A stretch of 34,921 nucleotides of DNA from an uncultured Anaerovibrio sp. (GTDB lineage: Bacteria > Bacillota > Negativicutes > Selenomonadales > Selenomonadaceae). The notes below the pieces were generated by a model, which had not been told where the DNA came from, searched no databases, and worked only from the letters and a program-made list of their open reading frames with translations. The stretch spans positions 1-34,921 of the forward strand of contig NZ_CAMYWM010000012.1 in the NCBI RefSeq assembly GCF_947302755.1, given 5' to 3'. The position numbers and the translations under genes were made by a program. This document shows, piece by piece, positions 1-7,329 of the stretch. Position 1 is the stretch's first letter; each line of letters opens with the position of its first letter.

Positions 1-1
1 G

Positions 2-751
2 ATCGACCTGGGAGCTGATTATCGCTTTGATAATACAGATGTGTATGAGGCCTGGTACAAGGTGGAGCATACCCACAAGGATGCCCCTCGGGTATATGGT
101 CTGGCCGAGTTGTACAGGGACCAAATAAAGGATGCCAAGATTATCGGTAATGCAGGCTGCTATACCACGGCCAGTATTTTGGCCCTGGCTCCATTGGCCA
201 AGAATAACCTTATTGATATGGATACCATCGTAATCGATGCCAAGTCGGGGGTCTCCGGGGCCGGGCGTGGTGCCAAGCTGCCAAATCATTTTCCAGAGCT
301 GTACGACAGCTTTAAGGCCTATGGGGTGGCTGCCCATCGTCATACCCCGGAAATTGAGCAGGCCCTGACGGAGCTGTCCGGTAAAGAAACAGTGCTTAAT
401 TTCACTCCACATTTGGTGCCCATGTCCCGGGGCATTCTGAGTACCTGCTACGCCAAATTGCAGGCCGGTGTAACGCCAGAGCAGGTGGATAAGGCCTATG
501 AGGACATGTTTGGCAGGGAATTTTTCATCAGGCTGTTGGGACGAAATGGTTATCCGGCCACCAAGAATGTACGGGGCTCCAATTACTGCGAGCTGGGCTG
601 GCACATTGACCCGCGTACCCATCGGGTAATCGTCCTGTCCGCCATTGATAATTTGGTGAAGGGGGCGGCTGGTCAGGCCGTGCAGAATTTCAACATTGCC
701 TGTGGCTTTGATGAAAAGCTGGGGCTGGATGTTGTGCCGATGTACCCTTAA
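2..751 (+). CDS. argC: N-acetyl-gamma-glutamyl-phosphate reductase, 5' partial
   Basis: ArgC reduces N-acetyl-glutamyl-phosphate to the semialdehyde with NADPH, the third step of arginine synthesis, in the cytosol. The reading frame is already open at the window edge and reads DLGADYRF then VYEAWYKVEH, a segment internal to ArgC, so roughly the first 100 residues (the NADP-binding part) lie outside the window. The GTG at 41 is an internal codon, not a start. Visible family landmarks are the catalytic cysteine in GNAGCYTT (bases 157-180), the glycine-rich SGVSGAGRGAK and the active-site histidine region HRHTPEIEQ. The C-terminal part is intact to the TAA stop. It is the first visible gene of the arginine cluster and is followed by argJ after a short repeat-filled gap. 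Identification is firm; only the N-terminus is missing. Confidence 0.96.
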   Translation: MDLGADYRFDNTDVYEAWYKVEHTHKDAPRVYGLAELYRDQIKDAKIIGNAGCYTTASILALAPLAKNNLIDMDTIVIDAKSGVSGAGRGAKLPNHFPELYDSFKAYGVAAHRHTPEIEQALTELSGKETVLNFTPHLVPMSRGILSTCYAKLQAGVTPEQVDKAYEDMFGREFFIRLLGRNGYPATKNVRGSNYCELGWHIDPRTHRVIVLSAIDNLVKGAAGQAVQNFNIACGFDEKLGLDVVPMYP

Positions 752-752
752 G

Positions 753-784
753 TTAATGCGGAATTTAGATTAATGCGGAATTTA
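753..784 (+). repeat. two 17-bp direct repeats in the argC-argJ gap
   Basis: Two head-to-tail copies of TTAATGCGGAATTTAGA (753-769) and TTAATGCGGAATTTATA (770-786, running into the argJ ribosome binding site) fill the gap. The same words make up the longer 38-bp array before argB, so the two arrays belong to one family. No function is evident. Confidence 0.8.
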
Positions 785-800
785 TATGGGAGGAATAAAT

Positions 801-2012
801 ATGTTTTCTGAGAAAAGTGCAAAGGCCGGTGTAACCTTTCCAAAGGGGTTTAAGGCAGCTGGTGTTAAGGCTGGTATAAAAAAGAGTGGTAATCTTGATT
901 TGGCATTGATTTATACTGAGCAGGAGGCGGCTGTGGCCGGTGTATTTACGAAAAACGCTGTGGCTGCAGCTCCTGTCATTGTGGACAGAGAGCATATAAA
1001 AAACGGCAAGGCCCATGCCATTGTGGCCAATGCAGGCTGCGCCAACGCCTGCACCGGTGAGGTGGGATTGAAGAATGCCCAGGAAATGGCCAAGCTGGCC
1101 GCTCAGGAGCTGGGCTGTGACCCTTATGATGTGCTGGTAGGTTCCACCGGTATTATTGGCGTAAATCTGCCAATGGACAAAATGGCGGCCGGAATTAAGG
1201 CTGCTGCTGCCGAGCTGTCCGAGGAGGGCAGTGAGAATGCCGGTAATGCCATTATTACCACTGATACTTATTCCAAGGCCTGCTCCTTTGCCGTACAGAT
1301 CGGCGGCAAGGAGGTACGCTTCGGGGCTATTGCCAAGGGCTCCGGCATGATTCAGCCAAATATGGCCACCATGCTGTGCTATATTTCCACTGATGCTAAA
1401 ATCGGAGCACCTCTTTTACAGAAGACCCTGTCGGAGCTTGTGGAGGTTTCCTTCAATATGATTTCCGTGGACGGGGATATGAGCACCAACGACACGGTGC
1501 TGGTACTGGCCAACGGGGCCGCCGGCAATGAGGAAATCAAGGAGGGTACCGAGGATTATCAGGTTTTCTATGACTCCCTGAAGACCATTTGCCAGGAGCT
1601 GTCCAAGCGGATTGCCGCTGATGGTGAGGGAGCCACCAAGTTCCTGACCATTAATGTACACGGTACCAAGAGCTTTGAGGATGCCAAGACCGTGGCCATG
1701 AGCATCGCCAAATCCCCATTGGTTAAGACTGCCTTCTTTGGTGAGGACCCAAACTGGGGACGGGTAATCTGCGCTGTGGGCTATGCCGGTGTACCAATGG
1801 TGCCGGAAAAGACGGTTATCAAATTTGGCGATATCACCGTTTATGCCAATGGCCTGGGGGCAGACTTCGACATGGAGGCTTTGGGCAAGGTTATGGCGGA
1901 GCATGATATTGTGATTGATGTGGAAATGGGCCTGGGAGAGGCTGAGGCTACCGTATGGAGCTGTGACTTCTCCTATGAATATGTGAAGATCAATGGCGAA
2001 TACCACACCTGA
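801..2012 (+). CDS. argJ: bifunctional ornithine acetyltransferase / N-acetylglutamate synthase
   Basis: ArgJ moves the acetyl group from N-acetylornithine to glutamate and may also use acetyl-CoA, so arginine synthesis runs as an acetyl-recycling cycle. The start is set at ATG 801 because GGGAGGA (788-794) sits six bases upstream; the in-frame ATG at 786 would overlap that ribosome binding site. This gives 403 residues, the usual length. Family hallmarks are VGSTGIIGV in the oxyanion region and the self-cleavage site in MIQPNMATMLCY, where Thr190 becomes the N-terminal nucleophile of the beta chain. PNWGRVICAVGY in the C-terminal half is also typical. It sits between argC and argB in the same direction. 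Whether it has both activities or only transacetylation cannot be read from the sequence; no separate argA is visible in the window. Confidence 0.96.
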   Translation: MFSEKSAKAGVTFPKGFKAAGVKAGIKKSGNLDLALIYTEQEAAVAGVFTKNAVAAAPVIVDREHIKNGKAHAIVANAGCANACTGEVGLKNAQEMAKLAAQELGCDPYDVLVGSTGIIGVNLPMDKMAAGIKAAAAELSEEGSENAGNAIITTDTYSKACSFAVQIGGKEVRFGAIAKGSGMIQPNMATMLCYISTDAKIGAPLLQKTLSELVEVSFNMISVDGDMSTNDTVLVLANGAAGNEEIKEGTEDYQVFYDSLKTICQELSKRIAADGEGATKFLTINVHGTKSFEDAKTVAMSIAKSPLVKTAFFGEDPNWGRVICAVGYAGVPMVPEKTVIKFGDITVYANGLGADFDMEALGKVMAEHDIVIDVEMGLGEAEATVWSCDFSYEYVKINGEYHT

Positions 2013-2021
2013 TGGCAATGG

Positions 2022-2166
2022 GGAATTTAGATTAATGCGGAATTAGGAATTCGGAATGCGGAATTTGGATTAATGCGGAATTAGGAATTCGGAATGCGGA
2101 ATTTGGACTAATTCGGAATGCGTAATTCGGAATGCGGAATTTAGATTAATGCGGAATTTGGAATGC
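2022..2166 (+). repeat. 38-bp tandem repeat array between argJ and argB
   Basis: Three consecutive 38-bp units (2022-2059, 2060-2097, 2098-2135) and a fourth shortened to 31 bp (2136-2166) fill nearly the whole gap. Each begins GGAATTTRGAYTAAT and ends GGAATGC. Units 1 and 2 differ by one base; unit 3 has several changes. The internal words (GGAATT, GGAATGCGGAATT) are themselves repetitive. The array ends just before the argB ribosome binding site GGAGTGAGG (2174-2182). It is not a recognised operator, although its position within the arginine cluster leaves a regulatory role open. Confidence 0.9.
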
Positions 2167-2186
2167 TTAATTTGGAGTGAGGCCGT

Positions 2187-3074
2187 ATGATAGATGCAGA
2201 AAAAAAAGCGGGGATTTTAGTGGAGGCCCTGCCTTATATTCAGGAATTTTACGGTAAGACCATCGTTATCAAGTACGGTGGCAATGCCATGATAAATGAG
2301 GATTTAAAGCATAAGGTCATGGAGGATGTGAGCCTCCTGAAATACGTGGGGATGCGCCCGGTTATTGTTCATGGCGGTGGCCCGGATATTACCCAGTTTT
2401 TGCGAAAGGTGGGCAAGGAATCCGCCTTTGTCAGTGGACTGCGAGTTACTGACCAGGAAACGGTGGAGATTGCCGAAATGGTATTGGATGGCAAGGTGAA
2501 TTCCGATATTGTAAATATGCTGAATTGCCGTGGTGTAAAGGCAGTGGGCCTTAGCGGCAAGGATGCAGGGCTGATAAGGGCCACGAAAAAGCTGGCTACC
2601 GTCTATGATGAGGCGGGAAAGCAGGCCAATGTGGATATCGGCTATGTGGGGCAGGTGGATTCAATTGATACCTCCATATTGGATACCCTGCTGGATAATG
2701 GCTATATTCCGGTTATTGCTCCAATTGGCGTAGGAGATGACGGCGAAAGCTACAATATCAATGCTGATTATGTGGCGGCGGAAATTGCCGGAGCCCTGCA
2801 GGCAGAAAAGCTGCTGCTGCTGACTGATACTGAGGGAGTTTATAAGGATTTTGAGGACAAGGATACCTTTATATCCACCCTTACAGTGGCTGAAGCCAAG
2901 GACTATATTAAAACCGGAATAATTTCCGGGGGCATGATTCCAAAAATTGAGGCCTGTCTGAAATCCATTGAAGGGGGTACCAACAAGGTGCATATTATTG
3001 ACGGCCGTCAGCCCCATTCCATAATTTTGGAGCTGATGACCTCCAGCGGTATCGGTACTCAGGTGATTAGGTAA
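2187..3074 (+). CDS. argB: acetylglutamate kinase
   Basis: ArgB phosphorylates N-acetylglutamate with ATP, the second step of arginine synthesis. The 295-residue product is of normal length for the amino acid kinase family. It shows the nucleotide/phosphate motif IKYGGNAM (Lys29), the substrate glycine loop HGGGPDI (residues 62-68), and the C-terminal ATP-site region TGIISGGMIPKIEA with its catalytic lysine. The N-terminus has a helix (about residues 3-22, ending PYIQEFYGK) of the type found in hexameric, arginine-inhibited enzymes. With a recycling ArgJ next door, feedback at ArgB would be expected, but this is inference. The ATG is preceded by GGAGTGAGG four bases upstream. argD follows after 33 bases. 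Confidence 0.97.
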   Translation: MIDAEKKAGILVEALPYIQEFYGKTIVIKYGGNAMINEDLKHKVMEDVSLLKYVGMRPVIVHGGGPDITQFLRKVGKESAFVSGLRVTDQETVEIAEMVLDGKVNSDIVNMLNCRGVKAVGLSGKDAGLIRATKKLATVYDEAGKQANVDIGYVGQVDSIDTSILDTLLDNGYIPVIAPIGVGDDGESYNINADYVAAEIAGALQAEKLLLLTDTEGVYKDFEDKDTFISTLTVAEAKDYIKTGIISGGMIPKIEACLKSIEGGTNKVHIIDGRQPHSIILELMTSSGIGTQVIR

Positions 3075-3107
3075 TGGCATTGAGCACAGGTAAAGGGGTG
3101 TATATAA

Positions 3108-4301
3108 ATGACTGATGAACAGATTTATGAAATGGATGCCCGGGATTATATGCCCGTCTTTGCCCGGTACAAGATTGTACTGGATCATGGTGATGGGGTA
3201 TATGTTTATGATACCCAGGGCAAGAAATATATTGATTTTTTAGGTGGTATTGCGGTAAATGTGCTGGGGCATAATCATCCCCAGCTGGTACAGGCTGTGG
3301 CTGAGCAGGCCGGGAAGCTGATACATTGCTCCAATCTGTACTATACCCAGGTGCAGGCTGATGCAGCGGAAAAGCTCACTAAATTAAGTGGCCTGGACAA
3401 GGTGTTTTTCGGCAATTCCGGGGCAGAGGCCAATGAGGGGGCCATAAAGCTGGCCCGCAAATATGCCCACAGTATTTCCGGGGATAAATCCCAGATTATT
3501 ACAGCACTTCACAGCTTTCATGGCCGGACCATTGCCACTTTGACGGCAACGGGGCAGACCAAATATCAGGAGGGCTTCGGCCCATTGCCTGAGGGCTTTG
3601 ATTATGTTCCATACAATGATATAGTTGCCCTTGAAAAGATGATGAGTGATAAGACCGCAGCAGTGATGCTGGAGCCTATTCAGGGCGAAGGCGGCGTGCA
3701 TGTTCCAGATGGTGCTTATTTAACCAAGGTCCGTGAGCTTTGTAATAAGTACAACGCCCTGCTGATATTTGATGAAATCCAGACAGGTATCGGTCGCAGC
3801 GGTAAATTCTTCACTTATGATAAATTTGGCGTTAAGCCGGATATTGTGACCCTGGCCAAGGGCTTGGCCGGTGGGGTGCCAATCGGTGCCTTTATTGCTT
3901 CTGACAAGGTGGCAGCCGTATTCCATGCCGGAGACCACGGCTCCACCTTCGGTGGCAATCCGCTGGCCTGTGCCGCGGCCAATGTAGTGCTTGATTTGGT
4001 GGGTGATGACAGGTTCCTCAATAAGGTAGATGCTATGGGGGAATACATGAAATCCCGCCTGGAGAAAATTCAGAAAAAATTCCCGGCTCTTATAAAAGAG
4101 GTGCGGGGCATGGGCCTGATTTTAGGCATGGAACTTACCAAGCCAGGCCGGGATATAGTGAATGCCTGCCTGGAAAAGGGGGCCATCATTAACTGTACTG
4201 CCGGCAATGTGTTGAGATTCGTGCCACCCCTTATTGTGACCAAGGAACATATTGATGAGGTGTGCGACATATTAGAGGGCGTATTACCTGATTTTGCATA
4301 A
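3108..4301 (+). CDS. argD: acetylornithine aminotransferase
   Basis: ArgD is a class-III PLP aminotransferase converting N-acetylglutamate semialdehyde to N-acetylornithine with glutamate as donor. The 397-residue product has the PLP phosphate motif GNSGAEANE (from residue 102), the cofactor aspartate in IFDEIQTGIGRSG (Asp222), and the Schiff-base lysine in TLAKGLAGGVPIGA (Lys251). The length fits ArgD rather than longer ornithine or GABA transaminases, and the cluster context supports it. The start is preceded by AAGGGGTG. The last ~60 bases of the gene are duplicated downstream at 4571-4632 as part of a ~332-bp tandem duplication, so a second, headless argD tail lies before argF. The intact gene is the first copy. 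Confidence 0.96.
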   Translation: MTDEQIYEMDARDYMPVFARYKIVLDHGDGVYVYDTQGKKYIDFLGGIAVNVLGHNHPQLVQAVAEQAGKLIHCSNLYYTQVQADAAEKLTKLSGLDKVFFGNSGAEANEGAIKLARKYAHSISGDKSQIITALHSFHGRTIATLTATGQTKYQEGFGPLPEGFDYVPYNDIVALEKMMSDKTAAVMLEPIQGEGGVHVPDGAYLTKVRELCNKYNALLIFDEIQTGIGRSGKFFTYDKFGVKPDIVTLAKGLAGGVPIGAFIASDKVAAVFHAGDHGSTFGGNPLACAAANVVLDLVGDDRFLNKVDAMGEYMKSRLEKIQKKFPALIKEVRGMGLILGMELTKPGRDIVNACLEKGAIINCTAGNVLRFVPPLIVTKEHIDEVCDILEGVLPDFA

Positions 4302-4307
4302 TATTAT

Positions 4308-4514
4308 GACAGTGAATGTTACCTCTCACGACGACTTCGTCGCTAAAACCATTTTTTTCGTTATTTAAATATCAGAAAAAATCATAACTCGCTTCGCCCT
4401 TGCAGGACTAGCTTCGCGTCGCTCAAACAAATGATTTTTTCAGCTAATGCAGGTATGAAAAAAATAGTTTCTTAACGCGTCTCAGTCTAAGTGTTCAAGG
4501 TAATCATTCACTGC
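4308..4514. repeat. MITE-like nested palindromic element, copy A
   Basis: The ends form an imperfect terminal inverted repeat, GACAGTGAATGTTACCT (4308-4324) against AAGGTAATCATTCACTG (4497-4513). Inside, a second inverted pair (AAAACCATTTTTTTCG and TGAAAAAAATAGTTT) and a third (GAAAAAATCAT and ATGATTTTTTC) are nested around a short GC-rich centre with CTCGCTTCG and AGCTTCGCGTCGC. The whole ~207 bp could fold into one long hairpin. No open reading frame of note lies in it. Confidence 0.8.
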
Positions 4515-4639
4515 CTTATTCCACGTAATCGGATGAAATATCCGAAAACTGTAGTGTAACAGGAATTGTTACCAAGGAACACATTGATGAGGTGTGCGAC
4601 ATATTAGAGGGCGTATTACCTGATTTTGCATAATATTAT

Positions 4640-4846
4640 GACAGTGAATGTTACCTCTCACGACGACTTCGTCGCTAAAACCATTTTTTTCGTTATTTAA
4701 ATATCAGAAAAAATCATAACTCGCTTCGCCCTTGCAGGACTAGCTTCGCGTCGCTCAAACAAATGATTTTTTCAGCTAATGCAGGTATGAAAAAAATAGT
4801 TTCTTAACGCGTCTCAGTCTAAGTGTTCAAGGTAATCATTCACTGC
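4640..4846. repeat. MITE-like nested palindromic element, copy B
   Basis: It is identical to copy A over the element itself and was produced by the 332-bp tandem duplication. It lies about 40 bases upstream of the presumed argF -10 box. Confidence 0.8.
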
Positions 4847-4887
4847 CTTATTCCACATAATCGGATGAAAATGCCAAGAAATTGTAG

Positions 4888-4893
4888 TATAAT
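4888..4893 (+). promoter_or_regulatory. putative argF promoter -10 box
   Basis: TATAAT stands 50 bases before the argF start. No convincing -35 hexamer is found at 16-18 bases (the region reads ATGAAAATGCC), so an activator or weak -35 would be needed. The matching position in the upstream duplicate reads TGTAAC, which would be inactive. Confidence 0.4.
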
Positions 4894-4942
4894 ATATACC
4901 GTTGGTGTACAAAAGTATTTCATTGGTTGGGAGGTCAGATAG

Positions 4943-5875
4943 ATGTTAAAAGGCAAGGATTTACTTTCCATTCACGATTTGTCCGTGGATGAGGTAAATG
5001 AAATATTGGCCCTGGGCCATGAGCTTAAGGCCAAACAAAAGGCGGGCATTGAGCATCACCTGTTAAAGGGCAAGACCCTGGGCATGATTTTTGAGAAATC
5101 CTCAACCCGTACCCGGTTATCCTTTGAGACGGGTATGTATCAGCTGGGGGGGCAGGCCCTGTTCCTGTCCAACAGGGATTTGCAGCTGGGCCGGGGCGAG
5201 CCGATTAAGGACACCGCCCGGGTAATGTCCCGCTATTTGGATGGCATTATGATTCGGACCTTTGGCCATGATCGGGTGGAGGAATTCGCCCAGTGGTCCG
5301 ATGTACCGGTTATCAATGCATTGACTGACCTGTTACACCCTTGTCAGGTGTTGACTGATCTTCTTACCATTCAGGAGCATAAGGGCAAGAACCTTAAGGG
5401 CCTGAAGATGGCCTATGTGGGGGATGGCAACAATATGACCAATTCCTACATGTATGGCTGTGCCAAGGCCGGAATGGATTTTGTGGCCGCTACCCCGGAG
5501 GGCTATGAGCCGGATGAACAGGTGTATAAAAATGCAGTGGAGGATGCCAAGGCAACTGGTGCCTCCATCAAGCTGGTAAGGGACCCATTTGAGGCGGCCA
5601 AGGATGCTGACATCGTGGTGACCGATACCTGGGCCAGCATGGGACAGGAAGCGGAGCACGATGAGCGCAAGAAAATATTCAAGGATTATCAGGTTAATGC
5701 CGAGCTTCTCAAAGAAGCGGACAAGCGGGTTATCGTAATGCATTGCTTACCGGCCTATCGGGGTGAGGAAATCACCGATGAAATCATGGAGGCCTATGCA
5801 GATGTGATTTTTGACGAGGCAGAAAATCGTCTTCACACCCAGAAGGCCATTATGGCCCTTCTTATGGGTGATTAA
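4943..5875 (+). CDS. argF: ornithine carbamoyltransferase
   Basis: ArgF joins carbamoyl phosphate to ornithine to give citrulline. The 310-residue protein has the usual length of the anabolic enzyme. It shows the carbamoyl-phosphate loop SSTRTRLSFE (about residues 53-62), HPCQVLTDLLT (from residue 132), the ornithine-binding DTWASMGQE loop and the catalytic HCLPAYRG (residues 267-274). The start ATG follows GGGAGGTCAG. It is flanked by palindromic elements on both sides and probably has its own promoter (TATAAT at 4888). No carbamoyl phosphate synthetase genes are in the window. A catabolic role is unlikely because no arginine deiminase or carbamate kinase is near and the gene sits within the biosynthetic cluster. 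Confidence 0.97.
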   Translation: MLKGKDLLSIHDLSVDEVNEILALGHELKAKQKAGIEHHLLKGKTLGMIFEKSSTRTRLSFETGMYQLGGQALFLSNRDLQLGRGEPIKDTARVMSRYLDGIMIRTFGHDRVEEFAQWSDVPVINALTDLLHPCQVLTDLLTIQEHKGKNLKGLKMAYVGDGNNMTNSYMYGCAKAGMDFVAATPEGYEPDEQVYKNAVEDAKATGASIKLVRDPFEAAKDADIVVTDTWASMGQEAEHDERKKIFKDYQVNAELLKEADKRVIVMHCLPAYRGEEITDEIMEAYADVIFDEAENRLHTQKAIMALLMGD

Positions 5876-5901
5876 TGAAGTATTGTATTATTGTATTTTT
5901 A

Positions 5902-6083
5902 GACAGGAAATGATTTCCTTGAACAATTAGACTGCGAAACGTGTAGAAAATATTTTTTTATACCTGCATTAGCAAGAAAAATCATTTGTCTGAGCGTAAG
6001 CGAGTTATGATTTTTATTGCTATTGAAATCGATAAAAAATATTTTTAGTGATGCAGTCGATGTGAAAGGAAACATTTCCTGTC
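5902..6083. repeat. MITE-like nested palindromic element, copy C
   Basis: The ends GACAGGAAATGATTTCCTT (5902-5920) and AAAGGAAACATTTCCTGTC (6065-6083) are inverted repeats. Nested inside are GACTGC...GCAGTC, AAAATATTTTTTTAT...ATAAAAAATATTTTT and AAAAATCAT...ATGATTTTT. The inner part ATACCTGCATTAGC followed by AAATCATTTGTCTGAGCG is the reverse complement of the corresponding part of copies A and B, with the GC-rich centre shortened. It is therefore a diverged copy in the opposite orientation. It fills the argF-argG gap and may act as a transcription barrier or hairpin. Confidence 0.8.
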
Positions 6084-6116
6084 GAATGAAGAACATATAA
6101 AAAGGAGATAATGATT

Positions 6117-7328
6117 ATGGCAGAGTTTAAGAAGGTTGTATTGGCGTATTCCGGTGGTCTGGATACCTCCGTTATTATTCCTTGGTTAAAGGAAAATTAT
6201 GGTGGCTGTGAGGTTATTGCCTGCTGCGCTGATATCGGTCAGGGGGATGATATGCAGGCTATTCACGACAAGGCCCTGCGTTCCGGTGCCTCCAAGTGCT
6301 ATATTGCCGACCTTACTGAGGAATTCCTCACCGATTATGTATGGCCAACCCTGAAGGCTGGTGCCGTATATGAGGGCAAATATCTCCTTGGTACCTCCTT
6401 TGCCCGTCCATTGATTGCCAAGAAGCTGGTGGAGATTGCCAAGGAGGAGGGCGCAGATGCTATTGCCCATGGTGCCACCGGCAAGGGTAATGATCAGGTT
6501 CGCTTTGAGCTTACCGTAAAGGCGTTGGCCCCTAATATGGGTATCATTGCTCCATGGCGTGAGTGGGAGCTGTTGTCCCGTACTCAGGAAATTGAGTATG
6601 CCAAGGCCCATAATATTGATATTCCTACGGATAACAAGAAGTATTCCATGGATAAGAATATCTGGCATCTGTCCCATGAGGGCTCTGATTTGGAGGACCC
6701 TTGGAATGCACCGCAAAACGAAATGTTCCTGGTATCCAAGGCACCTGAGGATGCTCCGGATAAGCCGGAGGAGCTGTCTGTTTGCTTTGAAAAGGGTGTA
6801 CCTGTAGCCGTAAATGGCGAGCGCATGGGTGCAGTAGACCTTCTTAATAAGCTCAATGAAATCGGTGCCCGCAACGGTGTAGGTATCGTGGATATCTGCG
6901 AGAACCGTCTCGTTGGCATGAAGTCTCGTGGCGTATATGAGAACCCAGGCGGAGCAATTCTCTACTATGCTCATCGTGAGCTGGAGTATCTGTGCCTGGA
7001 TCGGGCTACCTACCACTTCAAGGAGGGCGTAGCCATTCGCTTTGGCGAGCTGGTATATGATGGAATGTGGTTCTCCCAGCTTCGTGAGGCACTGTCTGCC
7101 TTTGTGGACAGTACCCAGGAAAGTGTTACCGGTACGGTTAAATTGAAGCTCTATAAGGGCAATATCATGAGTGCCGGTGCCAAGTCTCCATATTCCCTCT
7201 ACAATCAGGAATTCGTAACCTTTGAGGAAGACCATGTATACAATCAGGCTGATGCCGAGGGCTTCATTAACCTCTTTGGCCTCCCATTGAAGGTTCGGGC
7301 ACTTATGCAGGAAAAGGCAGGTAAATAA
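6117..7328 (+). CDS. argG: argininosuccinate synthase
   Basis: ArgG couples citrulline and aspartate using ATP to give argininosuccinate. The ATP-binding signature AYSGGLDTS lies at residues 10-18, and [14 protein letters not shown] and [19 protein letters not shown] are further family signatures. The start at ATG 6117 (MAEFKKVV) is preferred over ATG 6111 because AGGAG (6103-6107) is nine bases from 6117 but only three from 6111. The 403-residue length is normal. It directly precedes argH with a one-base gap, so the two are translated from one message. The 5' gap contains palindromic element C; no clear promoter could be assigned there. Confidence 0.97.
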   Translation: MAEFKKVVLAYSGGLDTSVIIPWLKENYGGCEVIACCADIGQGDDMQAIHDKALRSGASKCYIADLTEEFLTDYVWPTLKAGAVYEGKYLLGTSFARPLIAKKLVEIAKEEGADAIAHGATGKGNDQVRFELTVKALAPNMGIIAPWREWELLSRTQEIEYAKAHNIDIPTDNKKYSMDKNIWHLSHEGSDLEDPWNAPQNEMFLVSKAPEDAPDKPEELSVCFEKGVPVAVNGERMGAVDLLNKLNEIGARNGVGIVDICENRLVGMKSRGVYENPGGAILYYAHRELEYLCLDRATYHFKEGVAIRFGELVYDGMWFSQLREALSAFVDSTQESVTGTVKLKLYKGNIMSAGAKSPYSLYNQEFVTFEEDHVYNQADAEGFINLFGLPLKVRALMQEKAGK

Positions 7329-7329
7329 T

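Larger units (their letters stand above)
4239..4870 (+). repeat. ~332-bp tandem duplication spanning argD 3' end and argF promoter region
   Basis: Bases 4239-4538 recur at 4571-4870 with an offset of 332 bases. I see only two differences in about 300 bases (T/C at 4250/4582 and G/A at 4524/4856). Each copy contains the last ~60 bases of argD with its stop codon and one palindromic element. After 4538/4870 the copies diverge but remain alignable for ~25 bases over the argF promoter region, where copy 2 has TATAAT and copy 1 has TGTAAC. The event is therefore a recent tandem duplication. The 641-base gap between argD and argF holds nothing else. Confidence 0.93.

Noticed and set aside
786-800. 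ATG 786 as the argJ start
   Set aside because: It overlaps the GGGAGGA ribosome binding site that serves ATG 801.
4571-4632. Second argD-like coding piece as a separate gene
   Set aside because: It is only the last ~20 codons, carried by the tandem duplication, without a start or upstream coding.
4905-4922. ArgR operator (ARG box) before argF
   Set aside because: TGTACAAAAGTATTTCA resembles the Bacillus ARG box only loosely and a second box is not seen; too weak to list.
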